The notes beneath the pieces were generated by a model. It saw only the letters and a program-made list of their open reading frames with translations, was not told where the DNA came from and searched no databases. From Natronosalvus sp042663485 (GTDB lineage Archaea > Halobacteriota > Halobacteria > Halobacteriales > Natrialbaceae): 64,000 bases of DNA. Of the stretch, positions 57,412-64,000 are shown piece by piece. The stretch is taken from assembly GCA_042663485.1 (NCBI GenBank), contig JBHTAF010000005.1; one strand, 5' to 3'. A program made the position numbers and the translations under genes. The number at the start of each line of letters is the position of its first letter. Within the stretch, counting starts at the first letter, position 1.

Positions 57412-58745
57412 GTCGCGATACGGGCGCTCTCGAGTCCGAGGGACACACCACTGTCGTCTACGGCGCGAGCGAACTGGTGGTCGGCCCGGCATCGGGCGAA
57501 GCCGCGCGCGAGGACGGAAATGAGAACCGGAGCGGTAGCGAGGACGACGGAGCGCCCCTCGAAACCGTCGAGAACGGTGCGCTCGTCGCTGTCGACGGCG
57601 AGGTCGTCGCCGTCGGGTCCACTGACGACATCGTTCGAGAACACCCACCAGAGAACGCCGACACGGCCATCGACGCGAGCGGCCGAGCCGTCGTCCCCGG
57701 ATTCGTCGACCCACACACCCACGCGGTCTTCGCCGGGGATCGTTCCGACGAGTTCGAGGCCAAGCTCGAGGGAACGACCTACCAGGAACTGCTCGCGCAG
57801 GGTGGCGGCATCCTTCGAACCGTTCGATCCACGCGAGAGGCGAGTCTCGAGCGTCTCGTCGAGAACCTGCTCGGCCACCTCGACGTGATGCTCGCCCACG
57901 GGTCGACGACCGTCGAGGTCAAATCCGGTTACGGCCTGGAGACCGAGACCGAGTTGCAAATGCTCGAGGCCATCGACGCCACGAACGAACGCCACCCCGT
58001 CGATCTCGTGCCGACCTATCTCGGCGCCCACGCGGTTCCAGAGGGTGTCGACGCCGACGACTACATCGAATCCGTCGTCGACGACCAACTACCCGCGGTG
58101 GCCGAGCAGGGAATCGCCCGCTTCTGCGACGTCTTCTGCGAGGAAGGCGCGTTCTCCGTCGACCAGTCGCGACGGGTGCTCGAGGCCGGCCTGGAGTACG
58201 GTCTCGAGCCGAAGGTCCACGCCGAGGAACTGTCCCACCTGGGCGGGACGCAACTCGCGGCCGACCTCGAGGCTGCAAGCGCAGACCACCTGCTCTACGC
58301 AACCCGCGAGGACGTCGATGCGCTCTTCGAGGCCGGAACGATTCCCGTCCTCCTTCCCGGTACCGCGTTCGGGCTGGGGGAGGCCTACGCCGACGCCGAG
58401 ACGATGCTCGAGGCCGGCGCCCCGGTGGCAATCGCGACCGACTTCAACCCGAACTGCCACTCACGGAGCATGGAGTTCGTCCAGACGCTCGCGTGCGTCG
58501 AGATGGGCATGACGCCCGCGGAGGCACTGCTGGGTGCGACCAGAAACGCGGCCAGAGCGGTCGGCGCGACGGACGGGACGGGCACCCTGGCGGTCGGCGC
58601 TCCGGCGGACGCACTCGTGCTCGAGGCGCCGCGATACGCCCACCTCGCCTATCGATTCGACACGACGGCCGTAGAGACGGTGCTGAAGCGGGGGCAGGTC
58701 GTCGTCGAAAACGGCACGGCGCTCGAGGAGGTGCGTTCGTCGTGA
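57408..58745 (+). CDS. hutI: Imidazolonepropionase
   Basis: The 445-residue amidohydrolase opens imidazolonepropionate to formimidoylglutamate. It overlaps hutG by 4 bp (GTGA) with a GTG start. The metal site is seen in VVPGFVDPHTHAVFAGDR (HxH), then TVEVKSGYGL, a VHAEELSHLGG His, and VAIATDFNPNCHSRSM (Asp ligand). The N-terminal ~40 residues have an acidic insertion (GNENRSGSEDDGAPLE). Sequence order and overlaps show translational coupling across hutU-G-I. Confidence 0.95.
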   Translation: MSRDTGALESEGHTTVVYGASELVVGPASGEAAREDGNENRSGSEDDGAPLETVENGALVAVDGEVVAVGSTDDIVREHPPENADTAIDASGRAVVPGFVDPHTHAVFAGDRSDEFEAKLEGTTYQELLAQGGGILRTVRSTREASLERLVENLLGHLDVMLAHGSTTVEVKSGYGLETETELQMLEAIDATNERHPVDLVPTYLGAHAVPEGVDADDYIESVVDDQLPAVAEQGIARFCDVFCEEGAFSVDQSRRVLEAGLEYGLEPKVHAEELSHLGGTQLAADLEAASADHLLYATREDVDALFEAGTIPVLLPGTAFGLGEAYADAETMLEAGAPVAIATDFNPNCHSRSMEFVQTLACVEMGMTPAEALLGATRNAARAVGATDGTGTLAVGAPADALVLEAPRYAHLAYRFDTTAVETVLKRGQVVVENGTALEEVRSS

Positions 58746-58822
58746 GCGTCGCTGCGCTCGAGTCCGATTGGGAGAGCGAATTCTCCCCGTTCGGATCAGT
58801 ACGTGATACCAGTGTGGCGACC

Positions 58823-59176
58823 TCAGTAGGTGATGATTTCGTAGCCATCGGCGACGAGGGATCGGACGCTCGGATGCCCCTCGAACTCGGCGACCTCCTC
58901 GACGGGTTCGTCCTCGACCTCGTCGTCGACGTCATAGGCGTCGGCGCAGTACGAGCAGACCTGCGCGTGGTGCTCGACGGCGTCGTAGAGGGCGTGGTAG
59001 TCGTGACCCTCGTCGGCGAGTTCGGGGACCCACTGGGTTCCAGCGCCGTCGAAGATGAGTTCGATCTCGTCGCCGTGGTCGTCGAGCTCCTTGGCGGTCT
59101 GGAGGGCGTTGACGACGCGGCCGAGGTCGGACGGTGCTTCGGTGCCAGCGAGAACGATGATCGCGGTCTTTGGCAT
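58823..59176 (-). CDS. DsrE family protein, antisense within the hut cluster
   Basis: The 117-residue protein starts MPKTAIIVLAGTEAPSDLGRVVNALQTAKELDDHGDEIELIFDGAGTQWVPELADEGH, typical of DsrE/YchN-like folds. VCSYCADAYDV has a Cys pair in the usual position of the conserved Cys, so sulfur-relay or small-thiol chemistry is possible. It lies on the minus strand between hutI and hutH and so interrupts the operon. The gene has its own promoter by necessity; no clear TATA was found. The product has no known role in histidine use. Confidence 0.88.
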   Translation of the reverse strand: MPKTAIIVLAGTEAPSDLGRVVNALQTAKELDDHGDEIELIFDGAGTQWVPELADEGHDYHALYDAVEHHAQVCSYCADAYDVDDEVEDEPVEEVAEFEGHPSVRSLVADGYEIITY

Positions 59177-59270
59177 GAGGTCGACCGTTCACGGCGGACG
59201 GAAAGGACGGTTGTGCGCTCGTGTGCAGGTGGCCCACGAACGAACGGAGGACGGCGGGACGGAGGGCAGC

Positions 59271-60920
59271 ATGCCTGAGGCCGACAGCGCCCCCGTCGAA
59301 CTCGACGGCCGATCGCTCACCCCCGAGGACGTCGTCGCCGTCGCTCGAGACGGCGCCCCGGTTACGATCACGACGGACGCCCGCGAGCGCGTTCGCGTCT
59401 CCCGCGAGCGCGTCGAGGACGTGATCGAGAGCGGCGAGCCCGTCTACGGCCTCAACACGGGCTTCGGCGAACTGGTCGACGAACGGATCCCGCCAGACCA
59501 GATCGAACGCCTCCAGACCAACCTCCTGCGGAGCCACGCCGCCGGTGCGGGTCGAGAGTGTACCCGCGAGGAGGTTCGGGCGATGATGGTCTCGCGAATC
59601 AACGCGTTAGTCGCGGGCTACTCGGGCGTGCGCGAGGTCGTCGTCGATCACCTCGTGACGCTGCTCAACGAGGACGTCCAGCCGGTCGTCCGCTCGCGCG
59701 GCAGCCTCGGAGCCAGTGGCGACCTCGCGCCGCTCGCCCACCTCTCGCTGGTCCTCATCGGCGAGGGGGAAGCGATCCTCCGCGACGACGAGGGGTCGAT
59801 GCGCGTCGACGGCGACGTGGCCCTCGAGGCAGTCGGGCTCGAGCCCCTGTCGCTCGCACCGAAGGAGGGGCTCGCGCTGATCAACGGGACCCAGCTGACG
59901 GTCGGACTGGCCGCGATGCTCGTCGTCGACGGCGAACGGCTGCTCCGGGCCGCGGACGCCGCAGGCGCGCTCACGACGGAGGTGACGCTGGGGACGACGG
60001 CCACGTCCGACGCGGCCATTCACGACGTGCGTCCCCACGCAGGCCAGCAACGGAGTGCCGCGGCGGTTCGCGCCCTGACGGCCGACAGCGACGTCGTCGA
60101 GGCGCATCGAAACTGCGACCGCGTCCAGGACGCCTACTCCCTGCGGTGTCTCCCGCAGGTTCACGGGGCCGTCCGCGACGCGGTCGCCCACCTCCGAGAG
60201 GCCGTGACGGTCGAACTCAACAGCGCAACCGACAATCCGCTCGTCTTCTCCGCCGCAGACGCGGACGACCGCGCCTCCGGAACCGACCGTGCGGCCGTCA
60301 TCTCCGGGGGGAACTTCCACGGCCAGCCCCTCGCCTTACGTCTCGAGTACGCCCGCCTCGCACTGACCGACCTGGGAGCGATCGCCGAACGCCGGATCGA
60401 TCGCATCCTCAATCCGAACCTCCAGGAGGATCACCTCCCACCGTTTCTCGCCCCCGAGAGCGGCCTGCAGTCGGGCTACATGATCGCCCAGTACACCGCC
60501 GCCGCGCTCCTCAACGAGTGTCGTTCCATCGGCGCGGCCTCGAGCGACAACACGCCCGTCAGTGGCGGCCAGGAGGACCACGTCAGCATGAGTTCGCAGT
60601 CGGCGCTCAACGCCCGGAAGGTGCTCGAGAACGTCCGTCGGATCGTGGCAACCGAGGCGGTCTGTGCGACGCAGTCGGCCGACTACGTCGGCAACGCCGA
60701 GGACGTCGACGTCCTCTCGCCGTCGGCCGATCGGGCGGCGACGGCAGCCGCCCTCGGGACCGGAACCGGGGCGCTCTACGAACACGTCGGGCAGTTCGTC
60801 CCGCCGCTCGAGGACGACCGCGTCCTGGACGGCGAACTCGACGCGGTCGCCGACGCCATCGCCTCCGGGGGGATCGATTCCGTAGTGCTTTCGGTACTCG
60901 AGGCCGGGGACGAACAGTAA
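59271..60920 (+). CDS. hutH: Histidine ammonia-lyase
   Basis: The 549-residue enzyme deaminates histidine to urocanate and ammonia, the first step of the pathway. The MIO prosthetic group forms from Ala148-Ser149-Gly150 in GSLGASGDLAPLAH. Other motifs are VYGLNTGFGELVDERI, NSATDNPLVF, ISGGNFHGQPLAL and SSDNTPVSGGQEDHVSM. A GGAGGG sequence 4-10 bp before ATG 59271 is a clear ribosome binding site, unlike most genes here, which suggests a leadered mRNA. It is cut off from hutU-G-I by the antisense DsrE gene, 525 bp after hutI. Confidence 0.97.
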   Translation: MPEADSAPVELDGRSLTPEDVVAVARDGAPVTITTDARERVRVSRERVEDVIESGEPVYGLNTGFGELVDERIPPDQIERLQTNLLRSHAAGAGRECTREEVRAMMVSRINALVAGYSGVREVVVDHLVTLLNEDVQPVVRSRGSLGASGDLAPLAHLSLVLIGEGEAILRDDEGSMRVDGDVALEAVGLEPLSLAPKEGLALINGTQLTVGLAAMLVVDGERLLRAADAAGALTTEVTLGTTATSDAAIHDVRPHAGQQRSAAAVRALTADSDVVEAHRNCDRVQDAYSLRCLPQVHGAVRDAVAHLREAVTVELNSATDNPLVFSAADADDRASGTDRAAVISGGNFHGQPLALRLEYARLALTDLGAIAERRIDRILNPNLQEDHLPPFLAPESGLQSGYMIAQYTAAALLNECRSIGAASSDNTPVSGGQEDHVSMSSQSALNARKVLENVRRIVATEAVCATQSADYVGNAEDVDVLSPSADRAATAAALGTGTGALYEHVGQFVPPLEDDRVLDGELDAVADAIASGGIDSVVLSVLEAGDEQ

Positions 60921-60947
60921 CGCGGTGCTCGAGGCCGAGCGCTCCGC

Positions 60948-62939
60948 CTAGTCGGTCCCGTCCTCGTCGAAGAAGTCCCGGAGAATTTCCTGTAAGCCCC
61001 GCCGGAGGTGCTGGTGCATCGTCGGCGCGGCGATTCCCATCGATTCGGCGATCTCTTCACCCGTACTTCCCCGCGGCCAGTCGAAGTACCCGCCGTAATA
61101 CGCCAGTCGAAGCGCCGTAAGCTGGCGATCCGTGAGCCGGTCGGCGATTCGATTGCGTCGGTCGCGGGCGGTCATCACCGGCCGGTCGGCCTCGCGTTTG
61201 GAGACGAGTTCGGTCTGTGCGTAGATCCGCTTCATCGCCTCGACAATCTCTCGCGTATCGGTCTCCCGGGAGACCTCGGCCGTCAGGTGCCCGACGCCGT
61301 CCTGGACGCTGACGTCGCGCACCGTCGCCCCGTATCCGGTGAGCGTTCGAACCGCGGACTCCGAGAGCCGGATTTCGATCGTCGCCTGGTCGTCGCCGTC
61401 GTGGATGAGCCGACACTCCTCGACGGTGGGGTGGGCGGTCGCTTCGTCGTGTACCGTCTTCCCGTCGAGCCCATCGACCGTCACGTACTGGTAGGTTCGA
61501 CCGGCGGCCGTCGTCCCCGACCACTCGAGGGTACACGTACAGTCGTACTGCTCTGAGAGGTCGAACGAGAACGAGTCACCGCCCCCAATCCGGAACTCGA
61601 GGACCGTCACGGCGTCGGCGAACAGCAGTCGGCGGTTCTTGATCGCGTTGATGGCGAAGCCGATCGTCTCGCCGAGGAGTCGAAAGGCGTCCTCTTCACG
61701 CTCGCCGAACGCGTCCGCTCGACGAGCCAGTACGGTCAGCACGCCGTACACGCTGTCACCGTGGGTGAGCGGGACCGCCAGGGCCGATTCGATGTCGTGT
61801 TCGCGGGCAGCCTCTTTGAGAGGATCTGGGAGGCTCGAGCGTTCCGACAGGTTGTTGCTCGACTGAATCGTGTTCTCCCGCATCGCACGGACGATGGGCC
61901 GGTCGGGATCCGCGTCGAGGTCGATCTCCTGGATTCGCTCGAGATAGGACTCGACGTCGCCACACCCCGTCTGGTAGACGACATCGTCCTTCCCGGAAGG
62001 CCGGGAGATCCACGCCCCGCAGTAGAGGTCGGAGGCGACGAGCTGTTCGCAGACGGCGTCCTCGACGGTCGACTGCGTCGGCGCTTCGACGAGCGTCTCG
62101 ATGATGCGCCGGACGACGGCGTTGATCCGGTTGAGCAACTCGAGTTGATCTCGGCGCTGCCGAAGCGCTTCCTCTCTATTGGCCCGTTCGGTGACGTCGC
62201 GCGCCAGCCAGATCACGGCCCGCTGATCGTCCGAGCGTAGGTCGATCGGGGCGACCCGCGCCTCGTACAGCCGCACGCCTTCGGTCGTGTTCGTCTCGTA
62301 CTCGACGTGTTCGATGGCGTCGTTCTCGAGAGCTGCCGTGACCGCCTCGTGTAAGCGATTCGCCTGCGGGTCCGGAAACGCGTCCCACAACGTCTGTCCG
62401 ACGAACTCCGTCGAAGCGACGGTGTAGAGATCGGCAGCATCGGGTCGGACGTTCGCGTCGAGGTAGGTTCCGTCCGCTCCGATCACAAAAACCTCGTCGG
62501 GCAACGTCGTCGCGAGCAACTCGGCAGCGGTCGTGACGGGTCGAGGTGAACCGGTGTCCTCGATAGCGCGCTCCCAGTGGGTCTCTACCCGGTCGTCGAT
62601 CGCGCCGAGTGACGCCGTGGGAACGTAGTCATCGGCGCCACCCCGGATCGCGGCGGTCGCGAGCCGGTCGGACCCCTCCGGCGAGACAACAATCGTTCGT
62701 CGACGGTCAAATCCGTCCGTCAGCGTCTCGAGCATCGACCGAACCCACGACTCGTCGCGAGCGAAGACGACGACCACCGGAAACTGCTCGGCCCCGTCCT
62801 CGAGGAGCCGACGACACGCCTCGCTCGAGGCAACGGTTCGAACCGGACGGTCGAGACCGTCCGCGAGTTCTTCGACGAGCGCCTCGGCGTCCGTCGATGA
62901 GGCGATGAGGACTGCGTGTGAATCGGGGTTGGTCGACAT
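60948..62939 (-). CDS. PAS-GAF-HTH_10 regulator (Bat family)
   Basis: From ATG 62939 the 663-residue protein contains four parts. A receiver-like domain (residues ~8-120: VLIASSTDAEALVEEL... TIVVSPEGSDRLATAAIRGGADDYVP) appears degenerate, with no clear phospho-Asp pocket. A PAS domain covers ~140-260 (PDEVFVIGADGTYLDANVRPDAA). A GAF domain covers ~275-430 (VEDAVCEQLVASDLYCGAWISRPSG; ALAVPLTHGDSVYGVLTVLA). A bacterio-opsin activator domain ends in an HTH_10 helix pair (LTDRQLTALRLAYYGGYFDWPRGSTGEEIAESMGIAAPTMHQHLRRGLQEIL). It senses signals via PAS and GAF and binds DNA. It is convergent with hutH and may or may not concern histidine. Confidence 0.92.
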   Translation of the reverse strand: MSTNPDSHAVLIASSTDAEALVEELADGLDRPVRTVASSEACRRLLEDGAEQFPVVVVFARDESWVRSMLETLTDGFDRRRTIVVSPEGSDRLATAAIRGGADDYVPTASLGAIDDRVETHWERAIEDTGSPRPVTTAAELLATTLPDEVFVIGADGTYLDANVRPDAADLYTVASTEFVGQTLWDAFPDPQANRLHEAVTAALENDAIEHVEYETNTTEGVRLYEARVAPIDLRSDDQRAVIWLARDVTERANREEALRQRRDQLELLNRINAVVRRIIETLVEAPTQSTVEDAVCEQLVASDLYCGAWISRPSGKDDVVYQTGCGDVESYLERIQEIDLDADPDRPIVRAMRENTIQSSNNLSERSSLPDPLKEAAREHDIESALAVPLTHGDSVYGVLTVLARRADAFGEREEDAFRLLGETIGFAINAIKNRRLLFADAVTVLEFRIGGGDSFSFDLSEQYDCTCTLEWSGTTAAGRTYQYVTVDGLDGKTVHDEATAHPTVEECRLIHDGDDQATIEIRLSESAVRTLTGYGATVRDVSVQDGVGHLTAEVSRETDTREIVEAMKRIYAQTELVSKREADRPVMTARDRRNRIADRLTDRQLTALRLAYYGGYFDWPRGSTGEEIAESMGIAAPTMHQHLRRGLQEILRDFFDEDGTD

Positions 62940-63327
62940 GGTCGAATCACGGCCGTTGGGCCTGCAGCGGTAACCGTTTGGTGCGTACACCTCCGGCGAC
63001 GGTAGCCGGATACGCTATCGGACGATACGTCCCGCCCGAGAGCGTGAACGGGGTACGCGAGGGGCAGCGTCGACTTTTCAGAGGAAGCGTGGACGGACGA
63101 ACGAACCGTCCGTGTCGACTGAATCACCTCGAGTTTCCCGTTCTTGTTAGTCAGTTGGCAACCCGGGTGGATAAATGGTTCGCTACAGCTGATTTCCGCC
63201 CGGTCACACTGCAACTATTCGAGGCCGCCGCAGTCTTGCGTTTTATCCAGTTGCATATTCGTTTCAAGCGGCACAAACGATCGCACTCACTTATACCGGG
63301 TCCGCCTCATCTGTGAGTGGGGATGGG
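62940..63327. other. Intergenic region upstream of the Bat-type gene and the zinc-ribbon gene
   Basis: About 390 bp without convincing coding potential. CTTATACC (63290-63297) is a probable TATA for the plus-strand gene at 63328. I see no RNA gene; the region before 63190 is GC-rich and unstructured to the eye. Confidence 0.45.
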
Positions 63328-63477
63328 ATGATAGAGACCGTCAAATCGCTGCTGTTCACCGAGTCGGAACGCGAAACGATTTACGAGTGTCGGCGGTGTG
63401 GAACCGGCGTCGACTCGCCGTCGAGTACGTGTCCGTCCTGTGGGAACGAGGACATCGCCAGCTTTCATACGCAGTGA
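63328..63477 (+). CDS. CPxCG-type small zinc-ribbon protein (49 aa)
   Basis: ATG 63328 encodes MIETVKSLLFTESERETIYECRRCGTGVDSPSSTCPSCG..., ending NEDIASFHTQ. Two CxxC knuckles (ECRRCG and CPSCG) make a single zinc ribbon with a short helical leader. Proteins of this type (CPxCG small zinc fingers) are numerous in haloarchaea and affect phenotypes such as swarming and biofilm in Haloferax. The first ATG at 63323 meets a stop after one codon, so 63328 is the start. The TATA at 63290-63297 gives an mRNA with a very short leader. Confidence 0.75.
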   Translation: MIETVKSLLFTESERETIYECRRCGTGVDSPSSTCPSCGNEDIASFHTQ

Positions 63478-63557
63478 ACGGAAAATTTCAGCACGTCAGC
63501 ACCCGCTCGAGCGGCCGTTCTGTTAACAGTCTCCCGGAATCGACGTCGTCCAATCGA

Positions 63558-63809
63558 TTAGATCTCGTCCTTTTCTTTGAGCTGCTCCATAACGTCGTCG
63601 ACGAACGAGTCGACGTTCTCGTAGGGGAAGTCACCGCCCGAGAGCTTCGTGTTCAGCTCCATCGCCGTCATAGAGAAGTCACCGGACTCGAACTTCGTTC
63701 CCGGCCCGTTCGGCAGGGCGGGTACGAGGTCCATCGGACTCGAGATGGGGTAGTCTGCGCCTTCGAACGCCTCGGTGAACTGCTCGCGGAGTTCTGCTTC
63801 GTCTGCCAT
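63558..63809 (-). CDS. MTH865 family protein
   Basis: The 83-residue protein (MADEAELREQFTEAFEGADYPISSPMDLVPALPNGPGTKFESGDFSMTAMELNTKL... VDSFVDDVMEQLKEKDEI) matches the small archaeal MTH865 family (helical, EF-hand-like fold). The conserved pattern is FEGADYPISSPMDLVPALPNGPGTxF. Its role is unknown. It is soluble and acidic. It is convergent with the zinc-ribbon gene. The ATG at 63809 is followed by a clean frame to 63558. Confidence 0.92.
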   Translation of the reverse strand: MADEAELREQFTEAFEGADYPISSPMDLVPALPNGPGTKFESGDFSMTAMELNTKLSGGDFPYENVDSFVDDVMEQLKEKDEI

Positions 63810-63875
63810 AGCACCCTGACGTTCAGGCGGATAAATAATAAACCTGTTTACTAGGTCTCGTACCCGACCTGCGCC

Positions 63876-64000
63876 TCAGTCGTCCCCAACCTGGGCAGCG
63901 ATGTCCTCGACGACGTCCGGGTTCCGGAGCGTCGAGGTGTCGCCGAGTTCGTTGCCCGAGGCGATGTCCTCGAGCAGGCGACGCATGATCTTGCCCGAAC
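63876..64000 (-). CDS. acs: Acetyl-CoA synthetase, C-terminal end (cut by window edge)
   Basis: The last 41 codons are visible: SGKIMRRLLEDIASGNELG, then DTSTLRNPDVVEDIAAQVGDD and the stop at 63876-63878. SGKIMRRLL is the conserved C-terminal acetylation loop of AMP-forming acyl-CoA synthetases, and GDTSTLxxPxVV is specific to acetyl-CoA synthetase. The gene continues beyond 64000. It would convert acetate, CoA and ATP to acetyl-CoA. Confidence 0.88.
   Translation of the reverse strand, partial: SGKIMRRLLEDIASGNELGDTSTLRNPDVVEDIAAQVGDD

Noticed and set aside
1..64000. Prophage, complete insertion sequence, CRISPR array, restriction-modification or toxin-antitoxin system
   Set aside because: No transposase, integrase, capsid, Cas, methyltransferase or toxin motif was seen in any gene judged real.

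Overview
The window is chromosomal DNA from an extremely halophilic archaeon (class Halobacteria). The base composition is GC-rich and the coding regions are full of CTCGAG-like Asp/Glu/Arg/Leu codons. Predicted proteins are strongly acidic. Secreted proteins carry Tat-type lipoprotein leaders (RR motif plus a lipobox Cys). Many genes have an archaeal TATA box about 25-30 bp ahead of the start codon, which indicates leaderless transcripts. Several families are archaeal or haloarchaeal: the archaeal proteasome, RFC large subunit, transcription factor S, TrmB, bacterio-opsin-activator (Bat)-type regulators and MTH865. A Natrialbales-like genome is plausible, but the sequence alone does not settle the genus.

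Layout. 1-6 kb: a truncated membrane gene, a Tat lipoprotein, a beta-alpha proteasome operon, a class III aminotransferase, an MgtC/SapB-type membrane protein and a PadR regulator. 6-17 kb: a hairpin-rich non-coding stretch, small haloarchaeal genes, an Asp-rich lipoprotein with tandem repeats, FolD, a UDG-superfamily protein, a J-domain membrane protein, DNA polymerase IV, gamma-glutamyltransferase and a PQQ-type propeller lipoprotein. 17-24.5 kb: a heme-copper oxidase cluster with subunits II, I and III, plus several tiny membrane or zinc proteins. 24.5-35.5 kb: transporter, stress and housekeeping genes (AI-2E-family membrane protein, UspA, thioredoxin, an AONS-like enzyme without its PLP lysine, RFC large subunit, two GNAT acetyltransferases). 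35.4-38.5 kb: an APC permease plus UspA cassette bracketed by two related 43-bp sequences, next to tRNA-Ser(CGA). 38.6-46 kb: MoxR ATPase, SRPBCC protein, PEP carboxylase, transcription factor S and others. 46-53.5 kb: a TrmB regulator and a complete sugar-type ABC operon (binding protein, two permeases, a small membrane protein, ATPase, Gfo/Idh dehydrogenase). Matching 16-bp palindromes lie before the regulator and before the operon. 53.8-63 kb: the histidine utilisation genes hutU-hutG-hutI, an antisense DsrE gene, then hutH, framed by two Bat-type regulators. 63-64 kb: a small CPxCG zinc-ribbon protein, an MTH865 protein and the C-terminus of acetyl-CoA synthetase.

Functionally, three modules stand out: (i) a respiratory oxidase cluster with accessory small proteins; (ii) a TrmB-controlled carbohydrate uptake and oxidation operon; (iii) a histidine-to-glutamate pathway that feeds central metabolism. 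I found no CRISPR array, intact insertion sequence, prophage or obvious defence system. The least explained items are the hairpin region at 6.2 kb, the repeat-bracketed cassette beside tRNA-Ser, the lysine-less AONS homologue, the shared TrmB-type palindromes and the 14-bp tandem repeat at 53.6 kb.
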